A DNA stretch of 64,000 bases from Armatimonadota bacterium (GTDB taxonomy: Bacteria; Armatimonadota; Fimbriimonadia; Fimbriimonadales; Fimbriimonadaceae): assembly GCA_016223145.1 (NCBI GenBank), contig JACRPN010000011.1:248001-312000 (forward strand), given 5' to 3'. The notes under the pieces were generated by a model that saw only the letters and a list, made by a program, of their open reading frames with translations, searched no databases and was not told the origin of the DNA. Position 1 is the stretch's first letter, and every line of letters starts with the position of its first letter. Positions 54,694-63,399 of the stretch are shown here, in pieces. The translations under genes and the position numbers were made by a program.

Positions 54694-54761
54694 CTGGAGT
54701 CACCAAGGATTGGTGGAAACGGAGGTCGGAGCAGGGATGCTCCCTCCTTTTTTGTTTTTTT
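54694..54761 (+). ncRNA. Candidate small RNA with GGA-loop hairpins and terminator
   Basis: About 65 nt. Hairpin 1 is CACCAA-GGA-TTGGTG (54701-54715). A linker with ACGGA follows. Hairpin 2 is GGAGCA-GGGA-TGCTCC (54728-54743), extended by GGAG/CTCC (54721-54724, 54744-54747) and followed by a long T tract (54748-54761), a textbook intrinsic terminator. A TATAAT lies just upstream. Repeated ANGGA motifs, two of them in hairpin loops, recall CsrA/RsmA-binding RNAs. No known riboswitch class was recognised and no frame follows directly. Confidence 0.55.
54748..54761 (+). terminator. T tract of the small-RNA terminator
   Basis: TTTTTTGTTTTTTT directly after the second, GC-rich hairpin. Confidence 0.7.
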
Positions 54762-54896
54762 GGGGTCCTCAGGTCGCGGGTTTGGGGGCAAATTGGGGTC
54801 GTTTTCCCCGTCCACCGTCCTCACGCCTGTCCCAAGGCCGCACGTGCCAGCGCCAATGGGCCTGGGCAAGAGTTCATTGCTTGCGTCGCGGACTGA

Positions 54897-54938
54897 AGCC
54901 CGCCCTCCCTGAAAAGGCGGGGTAAATCCCGCCCTCCA
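54897..54938. repeat. CCCGCCCT/AGGCGGGG palindromic repeat
   Basis: GCCCGCCCTCCCTGAAAAGG and then CGGGGTAAATCCCGCCCTCC. Arms CCCGCC and GGCGGG can pair. The remainder of 54762-55289 has no recognised gene. Confidence 0.5.
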
Positions 54939-55289
54939 TCCGCATACCACTAGCCGTCGGCCGCCTCCCCGTCTTTCCGACTCATCTCCACCTCCTCTGC
55001 TCGCACGTCCCCCGCCCGAAGCAAGAAGGCCATCCACCCATCGCGAGCGCCAACACCGTATTCCTCCGTACCTTCCGTGACTGGATAGGCGGAATCTCAT
55101 CCCCTGTGAGCCTCCCCCGGTTCACGCTGGATGCTCGATCCCCGAAGGCCCCTCGCACTCCATTCTGTCTCTCGCTGCCCACTTTCATCGTGGCCCGCGA
55201 TCTCACGCTGCAACCCCTGACGGATGCCTGAGGTTTTGGTCCGAGCTCCCCGATAAACCTACTGGGATTGAGTCCGTGGAGCCTAATGT

Positions 55290-56111
55290 ATGTATGAACT
55301 GTACTGGGGCTTGCAAGAGCCGCCGTTCAATTTGACGCCCGATCCGCGCTTTCTCTACATGAGCCAAGGCCATGAAGACGCGCTGATGATGTTGCACTAC
55401 GCCATCTTGCGAAACAAGGGCGCAGCGCAGCTCACCGGCGATATCGGCCTTGGCAAAACCACGATCAGTCGAAAGCTCCTCGACCTCCTCGACCCCCTGC
55501 GATTCCGCGTTGTGCTCATCGTCAATCCTATCTTGACGCCGACTCAAATCCTCCAAGAAACGCTTCACCAGCTTGGCCACGAGACTTCCTCCCGAAACCG
55601 GCAGATCTTGGTTCAGGAGCTTCATGACGTCTTGATCCAGCACTACGAGCGAGGGCAGCAAGTCGTGCTCATGATCGACGAGGCGCACCTGGTCCGCAAC
55701 ACCCAGACCCTTGAAGAACTCCGGCTGCTTCTGAACTGCCAACTCAACGATCAGTTTCTCATCACGCTGCTCCTTTTGGGACAGCTTGAAATGAAGGCAA
55801 AGCTCCAAAAAGTACCAGCGTTCCAACAGCGCATGGCCATCAGATGCAATCTCACGCCTATGGATGTGCAGGAGACGGGGGAACTGGTGCTCTTCAGGCT
55901 CCGGACCGCGGGATACGGCGGCGAGGCCAACCTCTTTTCGCCAGACGCGATCTATGAGATCCATCAGGCCTCGCAGGGCACGCCCCGCGTGATCTGCCAA
56001 CTCGCCGACAACGCACTCATGGTCGGCATGGCCCGAAAGTCCAAGATCGTCGACGGCTTCCTGATGCACGACGTCATCAACGAGTACTTCGGAAAGGAGG
56101 AAGCCGCTTGA
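55290..56111 (+). CDS. ExeA/GspA-like AAA ATPase
   Basis: A 273-aa protein starting MYELYWGLQEPPFNLTPDPR, with Walker A TGDIGLGKTT (about 49-57), Walker B VVLMIDEAH and GTPRVICQLADNAL. It lacks the C-terminal peptidoglycan-binding domain of full ExeA. ExeA-type ATPases help secretins pass the cell wall, consistent with its place at the head of a secretin operon. A GGAG site lies upstream of the ATG. Confidence 0.88.
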   Translation: MYELYWGLQEPPFNLTPDPRFLYMSQGHEDALMMLHYAILRNKGAAQLTGDIGLGKTTISRKLLDLLDPLRFRVVLIVNPILTPTQILQETLHQLGHETSSRNRQILVQELHDVLIQHYERGQQVVLMIDEAHLVRNTQTLEELRLLLNCQLNDQFLITLLLLGQLEMKAKLQKVPAFQQRMAIRCNLTPMDVQETGELVLFRLRTAGYGGEANLFSPDAIYEIHQASQGTPRVICQLADNALMVGMARKSKIVDGFLMHDVINEYFGKEEAA

Positions 56112-56581
56112 ATCTGGCCGACGCCATCCGAGGAGCAGCGAGTTTTCGCGCTGCATTGAACCACGAGGAAACCATGAATCTCGACCCCACGAACGCGCCG
56201 ACAGAAGCTACGCCAGTGGAATCAACGGACGTCCCTCAGGCCTTCGCGCCAAAGCTGGATGCCGCGGATACCGCGGCCTCGCCGACTGCCTTAGCGCAAG
56301 GCATGGGCGTGGGCCATCTCGTTCGGTTGGAGCTCTATCTCTCGCCCGAACAGATGAAGGGCCTGTTCTCAGCTGTCGTCGGATCGCAGCACACCGTGCT
56401 CACCACTCGCGAGGCCTCCGCCCTGCTGAGGGTGAACCCGCAGTCGCTGGAAAAGATGGCCGCCGAGGGGACCGTGCCGGCGGTTTCGATCGACGGCAGA
56501 TGGCGCTTTTCCAAATCCGCAATCGAGGAATGGCTTTCACTCCAGAGCATGAACATGGGAGGCAAGCGAAATGTCGCTTAA
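56108..56581 (+). CDS. Excisionase/MerR-type helix-turn-helix protein in the pilus operon
   Basis: A 157-aa protein with a disordered N-terminal half and a C-terminal helix-turn-helix of the excisionase family (VLTTREASALLRVNPQSLEKM, then GRWRFSKSAIEEWLS). A TTG at 56108 overlaps the ATPase stop; ATG 56174 is an alternative start. It overlaps pilM by 11 bases. It is probably a regulator of the operon or a DNA-linked partner. Confidence 0.75.
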   Translation: MNLADAIRGAASFRAALNHEETMNLDPTNAPTEATPVESTDVPQAFAPKLDAADTAASPTALAQGMGVGHLVRLELYLSPEQMKGLFSAVVGSQHTVLTTREASALLRVNPQSLEKMAAEGTVPAVSIDGRWRFSKSAIEEWLSLQSMNMGGKRNVA

Positions 56582-57668
56582 TCTGTTCCGACGCAAACCC
56601 ACGGTCGGCATCGACATCGGGCAGTTTGCCATTCGCGTGGCCGAGGTCGCCCCAACCTCGACGGGATGGGAGCTGCAGCGCTACGGTTGGGTCGAGACAC
56701 CCAAGGACACCGTGCGCGATGGCGTCGTATTGGACCCTCAATCGGTCGGGCTCGCGATCAAGCGGGCGGTGCGCGAGAGCCATGTCCAATCCAGCGCTGC
56801 GTCACTCGCGGTAGGGGGCGGATCGGTCATCGTGCGCGCCGTGAACATGCCGCAGATGTCGGAAGCCACCTTGCGCAAGTCCATCCGTTTTGAGGCCGGC
56901 CGTTATGTGCCGACTTCCATCGAAGACAGCTTTATCGAATTCGAGATTCTGGGCGATTCCGCGGACGGCCAGATGCGCGTGCTGATGGTCGCGGCGCCCA
57001 AGGACATCGTCAACAGCCGGGTGCAAGCCTGCGAATTCGCGGGCCTCGAGCCCGAGTCGGTCGACGTCGAGGTCTTCGCAGCTTACCGCGCGCTCATCGA
57101 AGCCAGAGCCCAATATCAGGAGGCTGACAAGACGCTGGTGCTTGTGGACGTCGGCTTCTCCAAGACCAACCTGGCGGTGGTACGGCACGGCGAGTTCGCC
57201 ATGACGCGGTCGCTCCCCCACGGAGGCAACCTGCTGTCCGAAGCCCTCATGAAGTACTTCAAGCTCTCGGTAGAAGAGGCCGAGGAGGGCAAATCCCAGC
57301 TTGATCTTTCGGTCCTGGCGAAGGACCATGGCCCTCAAGAGAACCCGCCCTTAAGGGTGGTTCAGCCGCACGTCGACGATCTGATCCGCGAAATCCGCCG
57401 TTCGCTCAACTACTTCCAGTCGCAGCTTGCGGAAGAGGAGGGCTCGAAGAACGTGGACATGATCGTGCTGACTGGCGGCGGCTCCAAGTTGGCGGGCCTC
57501 GCGGAATACGCCTCCAGCAAGCTGAAGGTCCCTACCGAGGCTGCGGGTGTGCTCGGCGTCGCCGGCGTTGGCGAGAACGTGGTTTTGACCGGAGCGGGCA
57601 ACGAGGCGGCGGTCGCCGTCGGGCTTGCGATGCGTTCGTACTCGTCGGTTTCGGCCAAAGCCGCATAA
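56571..57668 (+). CDS. pilM: Type IV pilus assembly protein PilM
   Basis: A 365-aa actin-like ATPase: LFRRKPTVGIDIGQFAIRV (phosphate 1), MPQMSEATLRKSIRFEA, LVLVDVGFSKTNLAVV (phosphate 2) and MIVLTGGGSKLAGLAEY (adenosine motif). It forms the cytoplasmic ring and binds PilN. It is in operon order pilM-N-O-P-Q. Confidence 0.94.
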   Translation: MSLNLFRRKPTVGIDIGQFAIRVAEVAPTSTGWELQRYGWVETPKDTVRDGVVLDPQSVGLAIKRAVRESHVQSSAASLAVGGGSVIVRAVNMPQMSEATLRKSIRFEAGRYVPTSIEDSFIEFEILGDSADGQMRVLMVAAPKDIVNSRVQACEFAGLEPESVDVEVFAAYRALIEARAQYQEADKTLVLVDVGFSKTNLAVVRHGEFAMTRSLPHGGNLLSEALMKYFKLSVEEAEEGKSQLDLSVLAKDHGPQENPPLRVVQPHVDDLIREIRRSLNYFQSQLAEEEGSKNVDMIVLTGGGSKLAGLAEYASSKLKVPTEAAGVLGVAGVGENVVLTGAGNEAAVAVGLAMRSYSSVSAKAA

Positions 57669-57684
57669 GGAAAGGAAGACAGAA

Positions 57685-58287
57685 ATGCCTCTCATCAACC
57701 TAATCGAAGAGCAGCGACAGGAAGCCAAGCGCCTTGAATCCAAGGTCAGGATGGCGTTCCTCACCTTTGTCGGGGCGGCCGGGCTGTCTGCAGTAGGGTT
57801 CGGATTCATGCTCTTTAAGGCGGAATCGGCTGCAGGCGACGTCGCCAAGCTCAAGGCAGACGCGCTGAAGCTCAAGCCCTTGACCAGCGAGATCAAAGAG
57901 AACCAGAAGGTCCTGGCGGAGCTGACGCCGCGCCTCAAGACGTTGGAGGACGCACAGGCCATCAGCGCTCGATGGGACCGGATCCTGGCCCACCTTGCAC
58001 GCAACACCCCGTCGCCACTGTGGCTGACCGATATGCGCGCGAGCTTCAACGACCCGACAAAGCCCGTTCAAACGAACTTCATCGGACTCTCGGACGGCCT
58101 TGAGCCGGTGGGCGAGTTCATCATGCGCCTTCAAGCTTGCGCAGACCTGGAGAACGTGAACCTCAAGTTCGCCCAGGAGAAGGTCGTGTCGGATGGCAAG
58201 GGCATCGAGTTCGCCATTGACGCGGCCGTGGCGGGGACGGCAGAAGAGAAGCCCAAGAAGGCCAAGAAGGAGGAAGGTTCCGCGTGA
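57685..58287 (+). CDS. pilN: Type IV pilus assembly protein PilN
   Basis: About 200 aa starting MPLINLIEEQRQEAKRLESK; the short cytoplasmic INLI motif binds PilM. One membrane span (AFLTFVGAAGLSAVGFGFML), a coiled coil and a ferredoxin-like periplasmic part follow, with a Lys/Glu-rich tail. ATG 57685 is preferred, after a GGAAAGGAAG ribosome site. Confidence 0.9.
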   Translation: MPLINLIEEQRQEAKRLESKVRMAFLTFVGAAGLSAVGFGFMLFKAESAAGDVAKLKADALKLKPLTSEIKENQKVLAELTPRLKTLEDAQAISARWDRILAHLARNTPSPLWLTDMRASFNDPTKPVQTNFIGLSDGLEPVGEFIMRLQACADLENVNLKFAQEKVVSDGKGIEFAIDAAVAGTAEEKPKKAKKEEGSA

Positions 58288-59003
58288 AAAAGAAAACTCC
58301 GAAACCCACGATTTGGCTTGTACTGACGGCCCTGGTGGCCTTTGTCGGCGCGGGCGGCATGTACATGCAGTACAGCTCCCTCACCGCCGCACAAGTCGAG
58401 CGGGACAAGCTCAAGAAGGAAGTCAAGCGGCCGTATCAAGTTCAAGAGGAACTGGACGAGACCAAGAGGCAGGTTGAAGAGGGTCAGAAGCAACTTGAGC
58501 ATCTTGAGAAGTCGGTGCCGGCGTTTGCCTACGTTCCAACGCTTCTTAAGGAGTTGGAGTCGTTTGGCCGCGCCCACGGCCTTGAAGTCTTCGGCGTTCG
58601 CCCGATTCCCAAGCAAGAGAGCGCCAAAGACAAGAAGGCCGGCAAGCAGAAGAAGCAGCCCTACGTGGAGCTCGTGATCGAGGTCAAGGGCCGCGGCACG
58701 TTCAAGGCCGCGTCGGAGTTCGTGACGGCTCTGCAAACCTTCCCGAAGATCGTTGCGGCGCGTGCCGTCAGCCTGAAACCTAAGAACGAGCCGGGCCTGA
58801 ACTCGGACGTGCTGGACATGACGATCGAGCTCAAAACGTACCTGTTCCGCCCCTCGAAAGACGAGCTTTCGGCGCTCGCCGATGAGTTCAAGAAGTCATC
58901 GTCTCAGGGCGCGGGGGCCGAGATTCAGGAGCCCCATCCGTCCGTAGCCAACGGGCGCGCGCCGCTTGAGGCGAAGCAAGGAGCGAATCCGAATGGACGC
59001 TAA
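58284..59003 (+). CDS. pilO: Type IV pilus assembly protein PilO
   Basis: A 239-aa protein with a GTG start overlapping the pilN stop. It has one N-terminal span (IWLVLTALVAFVGAGGMYM), a coiled coil (about 35-75) and a ferredoxin-like domain (VELVIEVKGRGTFKAASEF). It pairs with PilN in the inner-membrane platform. Confidence 0.88.
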   Translation: MKKKTPKPTIWLVLTALVAFVGAGGMYMQYSSLTAAQVERDKLKKEVKRPYQVQEELDETKRQVEEGQKQLEHLEKSVPAFAYVPTLLKELESFGRAHGLEVFGVRPIPKQESAKDKKAGKQKKQPYVELVIEVKGRGTFKAASEFVTALQTFPKIVAARAVSLKPKNEPGLNSDVLDMTIELKTYLFRPSKDELSALADEFKKSSSQGAGAEIQEPHPSVANGRAPLEAKQGANPNGR

Positions 59004-59679
59004 CAAGAAAAAGACGATGGTGCTCGGAGCCCTTGGCGTGGCTCTGCTCGCGGTCGGCGCTTTCCAATTCGTGGGGAGTGGCGAGCCCGCGAAGAAGGAC
59101 AGAGCCGACAAGAAGCAGTCAACAGCGGCGGCGCTCTATGAGGATGGCGACGCCACCGCAAAGCTGAAGAACTTGGTGGCCAACAACCAGATTTCCGAGG
59201 ACAATCCGGCAAGCCTGGTCTACAACATCCCGCTTAACCAGCGCGATCCCTTTGCCAGGTCGGGCTCCATGCCGCCCGTTCAGCAAGGGAATCCGCCCGC
59301 CCAGCCAGAACCGGCAAAATCGACGACTCCAAAGCCTCCGATCTTGGGTGGCAACCCGCCTCTCGGCGGTTCGATGCCGCCGTTTCCGGTTCCTGGTGCA
59401 GGCCAAGCCGGACTTCCTGGCGCGGATGGCGTGGGCGTTCGCCCCGGCGATCCGCTGCGCCAGCCTGATGAATTCGCCTTTACGGCGGTTGGCCTCATTG
59501 AGGGGACCCATCCCGCCGTGGTCTTCGCCGATGGCTCGGGAAACCAGAAGCTGGTTCCCGTCGGAGGCGAGATCGGCCCAGACTCGACCCTGGCCAAGAT
59601 TTCAAAGAACAAGGTGTACGTGAAACATCACAAGAAGATGTTGACCTTTATCGTTGGAGGAACCCCCAATGCTCAATAA
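58993..59679 (+). CDS. PilP-like lipoprotein-type pilus protein (no lipobox)
   Basis: About 228 aa. One N-terminal span (TMVLGALGVALLAVGAFQFV), a Pro/Gly-rich linker (about 90-150) and a small beta domain (FTAVGLIEGTHPAVVFADGS; LVPVGGEIG). Position between pilO and pilQ and the beta-domain pattern fit PilP, which links the platform to the secretin. No cysteine for lipidation is seen, so the N-terminus acts as a membrane anchor. Confidence 0.75.
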   Translation: MDANKKKTMVLGALGVALLAVGAFQFVGSGEPAKKDRADKKQSTAAALYEDGDATAKLKNLVANNQISEDNPASLVYNIPLNQRDPFARSGSMPPVQQGNPPAQPEPAKSTTPKPPILGGNPPLGGSMPPFPVPGAGQAGLPGADGVGVRPGDPLRQPDEFAFTAVGLIEGTHPAVVFADGSGNQKLVPVGGEIGPDSTLAKISKNKVYVKHHKKMLTFIVGGTPNAQ

Positions 59680-62509
59680 GCCTAAAATCCTAATTGCGGG
59701 TGCTTTGGCGCTTGTCCTGTCGGCTTCCGCCGCCGCACAGGGCTTGCTCGAAGCCGTAAAGCCCGCGTTCGCCAATGGCGGCCATTCGCTGACAGTCAGC
59801 GGCGACGGGCTCAGCGAGCCGAAGGTGGCATCCACCAACGGCGGCAAGACCTGGAAGTTCACCTTCTCTGGAAAGCTGAAAGGCAAAGCCGGCTATACGC
59901 GAACCCGCGAAGCCGGACTTCGCTACTTCACCTACGGCTGGCAGAACGCCAAGCCGCCCTCGGTCTTCGTGTGCCTCTACTTCACGGCTGCCGAGGAACC
60001 CAAGGCCACCGAGACGGCCGACGGCTGGACGATCAGTTGGGGAGACGAGAGCGCCGATTGGATCGGCCAAGCGGCATCCTCGACCCAGAAGGCCGCCGCA
60101 ACGGCTGCGGTCGAGCAATCGCCCGATCCGACGCCCGCCGCAAAGGGCCCGAAGATCACCATCGACGTGAGTTCAAAAGCACCGGCTGCAAAGCCGATGA
60201 AGACGATCAAGCCCATGGGAACGCCCGCGAACCGCACGGTCTCCTTCCCGGAGTCGGTTCCGCCGCTGGACTTCTCCAAGCGCGTGATTCCCGGCGAGGC
60301 TGGAATCGCCCCGGCGCCTAAGCCCGCCGACCCCATGCAGTTCAAGGTCAACCTGACCTTTGTCGCCACGGATGTCGTGCAAATCCTGCGCGCCTTGGCC
60401 CAGCAGGCCGAGGTCAACATCGTCACTTCCCCCGAAGTGGCCGGCAAGATCACGGTCGCGCTGAACCAGGTGACGGTGCAGAGCGCGCTCGACCTTGTTT
60501 CGGCGATGGCGAACCTCCGCTATGCGCGAATGGGCAATGCGTTCATCGTTACGTCGAGCTCCAAGTTTGCCTCGGCGATGCAGCAGATCAAGGGTGGCGC
60601 GGACACTCCCAGCGAGTCCCGTGTAATCAACTTGATGAGCGGTGAGGGCAACCAGATCAAGCTTTCGGTGCTGAAGGCGATCCCACAGGAGACCATGTCG
60701 GGCCACTATGACCTGGTTCTTCCCAGCGAAAAGGTCGCCATCTCCCAGACCCAGAACCAGGCCTCCTCCGAGGTCGGCGCCGCCGGCGACGACAAGGCCA
60801 AGGGTGGACAAGGCGGAAGTCTGCCCACGGGGCAAGGCACGCAAGGCGCAGCGAGCACCGCGCTTCAAACCGTTTCGAACGACAACGGAAACGGTCCGAC
60901 CCAGGCCAATAAGGACCCGTATCTGGTGCTTGTTGGCACTCCGGACCGGCTCACCGAAGTGGAGACCATGGTGCGCGACCTCGACGCGAAGATCCTTCGC
61001 GCCGCGCGCCTCGGCGTGTCCGCCAACATCGGTACCCGCGTCGTCCCGATCTACAGCATGCAGACGTTCCGCATCCGCGAAGCCGTGAAGGCGCTCGTGG
61101 ACCGGGACCCCAGCAAAGACTCCTACAACATCACCGAGACCCAGGTCACCCCGGTACCCGGCATGGCGGCTTTCCAAAGCATGCTCATGATCTCCGGTCC
61201 TATCGAAGCCCTGGACCTCGTGGCCGAGTTCGCTCGATCGTTCGACAGAGCGATCTGCGAAGGCAACGACATCATGTATCCCGAGAGCCAGCAAGACGCT
61301 CGCCAGAGCGTCGAAGTGGTCGAGCTCAAGTTCGTCGAGCCGTTTGAGGTGGCCTATGAGTGCCAGCAGCGCGTGCACGGGCTCCGTGCCTCGCTCCTGC
61401 CTGGACCCGTGGACCCGCTGATGTCCGGCGGCACGTTCCATCGCAAAAAGGACCCTGAACTCTGGGAGCGCAATGAAGCCAAGGGCTCGCGTGTCTTTGG
61501 AGACGGCGGCGTATCGGCCAGCAGCACGGTCAGCAAGTCGGGCGGTTCCGGTGGCGGCGAAGGCGGCTCCGGAGGTTCCGGTGGATCGGGCGGAACCAAG
61601 TCGGGCGGCTCCGGAAACATCACGAGCGGCCAGCAGGGCGCTTCGATGGCCGGGCGCGAAATGGGCTACGAGCCGATGAAGATCATGCTTCACGGAACGT
61701 CTCAACAGATCGCGGCTGCCAAGAAGCTCATCGAGATGATGGACCTGCCGCCCAAGGTGGTTGCCATCGAGATGCGCGTCATGTCGCTCACCAAGGAAGA
61801 AGCGCTTCGCATGGGCCTCGACTGGAGCCTGCTCACGGGCGGCACGGTGAAGACCCTGCGCTTCAACAACGGCACGGGCGACACGGCGGCAAGCCCCGGC
61901 AACATCAGCGGGACGCTGGGATGGGCCGGAGGAGGCTCCTCCGACGTGCTCGGCACGCTCGACAAGCTCGCGGGCACCAACAAGATGCTCGCACGGCCGA
62001 ACCTGCTCGCCCTTCACGGCAAGCCGACGAGCCTCTTCATCGGCGACCGCATCCAGTACATCAAGACGATCCAAGCCTCACAGAACGGTACGACGATCAC
62101 GGTCGGCGAGCTCAATGTGGGCGTGGAGTTCAACGTGGTGGCGCGGGTCGGCGCGGGTGGAAACCTGATGCTCGACCTGAACCCGAGCCTTTCAATTCTG
62201 AAGGGCTTCACTCCGGTGCCCGGCGGTGGAAACTTGCCCCAGACCACGGAGCGCTACTCGCAGAGCCAGGTCGTCATGAAGAGCGGCGAGACCCTTGCCA
62301 TCGGCGGTCTGATCCAGGATGAGGATCGGAAGTCGGTCGGCGGTGTGCCGATCTTGAGCCAGATCCCGCTGATCGGCCAACTGTTCAGCAGGACTGACAA
62401 CAAGCGGACCCGTTCAGAGGTGGTGTTCTTCTTGACGGCGAAAGAGGTCGATTACAACGAGCGTGCAAACGCCGCGAATCCGACCAGCATTAAGCCTGAT
62501 CTGAAGTAG
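59669..62509 (+). CDS. pilQ: Type IV pilus secretin PilQ
   Basis: About 946 aa: signal peptide (ILIAGALALVLSASAAA), an AMIN-like domain, N0/STN and NolW-type domains (about 225-480), a Gly/Ser-rich loop near 625-650 and the secretin domain (ARPNLLALHGKPTSLFIGDR, GETLAIGGLIQDEDRKSVGG, VPILSQIPLIGQLFS). It forms the outer-membrane pore for the pilus. GGAGG at 59656-59660 supports ATG 59669. Confidence 0.95.
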   Translation: MLNKPKILIAGALALVLSASAAAQGLLEAVKPAFANGGHSLTVSGDGLSEPKVASTNGGKTWKFTFSGKLKGKAGYTRTREAGLRYFTYGWQNAKPPSVFVCLYFTAAEEPKATETADGWTISWGDESADWIGQAASSTQKAAATAAVEQSPDPTPAAKGPKITIDVSSKAPAAKPMKTIKPMGTPANRTVSFPESVPPLDFSKRVIPGEAGIAPAPKPADPMQFKVNLTFVATDVVQILRALAQQAEVNIVTSPEVAGKITVALNQVTVQSALDLVSAMANLRYARMGNAFIVTSSSKFASAMQQIKGGADTPSESRVINLMSGEGNQIKLSVLKAIPQETMSGHYDLVLPSEKVAISQTQNQASSEVGAAGDDKAKGGQGGSLPTGQGTQGAASTALQTVSNDNGNGPTQANKDPYLVLVGTPDRLTEVETMVRDLDAKILRAARLGVSANIGTRVVPIYSMQTFRIREAVKALVDRDPSKDSYNITETQVTPVPGMAAFQSMLMISGPIEALDLVAEFARSFDRAICEGNDIMYPESQQDARQSVEVVELKFVEPFEVAYECQQRVHGLRASLLPGPVDPLMSGGTFHRKKDPELWERNEAKGSRVFGDGGVSASSTVSKSGGSGGGEGGSGGSGGSGGTKSGGSGNITSGQQGASMAGREMGYEPMKIMLHGTSQQIAAAKKLIEMMDLPPKVVAIEMRVMSLTKEEALRMGLDWSLLTGGTVKTLRFNNGTGDTAASPGNISGTLGWAGGGSSDVLGTLDKLAGTNKMLARPNLLALHGKPTSLFIGDRIQYIKTIQASQNGTTITVGELNVGVEFNVVARVGAGGNLMLDLNPSLSILKGFTPVPGGGNLPQTTERYSQSQVVMKSGETLAIGGLIQDEDRKSVGGVPILSQIPLIGQLFSRTDNKRTRSEVVFFLTAKEVDYNERANAANPTSIKPDLK

Positions 62510-62540
62510 ACCGGCGTAACGTCGGCATGATAGTCGAAGC

Positions 62541-62580
62541 AGAGAGGCCGCCGGCGCCAATAGCGCCGGCGGCCTCTCTT
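62541..62580 (+). terminator. Terminator of the pilus operon
   Basis: A perfect 17-base-pair inverted repeat (arms 62541-62557 and 62563-62579, AGAGAGGCCGCCGGCGC) with a CAATA loop, 31 bases after pilQ. Only a short T run follows. Confidence 0.8.
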
Positions 62581-62687
62581 GCTGTCCGATCCCCTGGTTC
62601 GTTGTTGAGGGCTTCTGGCCGGGGGGGGCCTAAAGACGTTCTTCGCACCTGGATCGAACCCAAACGGCCTTGATCGATGAATCGGAA

Positions 62688-63116
62688 CTACCTAAACGTG
62701 AAGACAGCCAATATGAGCGAAACCAGCGCGAAGACGGTTGCTACCTTGCCGGCGGCCTGGAGTTTTGGAAGAGCAGACGGCCCTTGTGTTCTTACCAAGC
62801 GCTGTAGGCGGTGGATGATGGCGACCGTAACTGTTAGGCACACAACGGCACCTAATTTGTACCAAAACGTCGAAGGGAGCATTGTGAAGCCTTGCCACTT
62901 TGTGAACACGAGGGCGATGCCTGTGACCCAAAGAACGCCGAGGCCGGCAGTACCGACTGTAGACATCATTGGCGGGAACTTGCCCAGGATGGCTCTGTCC
63001 ATTGCTTCGACACGTGACATCAAGACACTCATTACGATGTTGGCTATGGAGACGGCGTACCCCATTGCCATTCCGATGAAGTGCATGACGACCAGAATCT
63101 TGATCACTACGTCCAA
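62688..63116 (-). CDS. Small integral membrane protein
   Basis: About 142 aa with four spans (MHFIGMAMGYAVSIANIVMS; TAGLGVLWVTGIALVF; KLGAVVCLTVTVAII; VATVFALVSLILAVF). The TTG at 63116 is chosen because GGAGGGAG lies seven bases upstream; a GTG at 63107 is an alternative. Conserved His in the first span and layout recall four-helix CopD/DUF2269-like proteins, not certain. Confidence 0.65.
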   Translation of the reverse strand: MDVVIKILVVMHFIGMAMGYAVSIANIVMSVLMSRVEAMDRAILGKFPPMMSTVGTAGLGVLWVTGIALVFTKWQGFTMLPSTFWYKLGAVVCLTVTVAIIHRLQRLVRTQGPSALPKLQAAGKVATVFALVSLILAVFTFR

Positions 63117-63399
63117 GTTGTCTCCCTCCCTGCGGTGACCGGATGCCCGATTCCTCGCTGGATGAAGAGCATAGTGGATCACCCTTCGCGACGGCAACCC
63201 AGACCGCTGAAAGTAGGTCTTTGTGCCCCAATGCTCTCGTATGGTGGCGACTCGCAGGCCTGGCGCCGCAGGTCTTTGCAGAGAAATGAGAATGGAGAAC
63301 CCGGGCTCTGAACTCGTGTTCTCTAAACCCATCGTTCGGACCACGACTGTGAATCGATTGCCCGTTCAGGAGCTACCATCCCCCTTATCCGTGGCTTGG

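Noticed and set aside
54694-54761. Riboswitch
   Set aside because: No known aptamer consensus was recognised and no gene starts within 500 bases downstream.
60173-62074. 633-codon open frame antisense to pilQ
   Set aside because: Composition (Arg/His/Leu-rich, no motif) is typical of an antisense shadow; pilQ has full family support.
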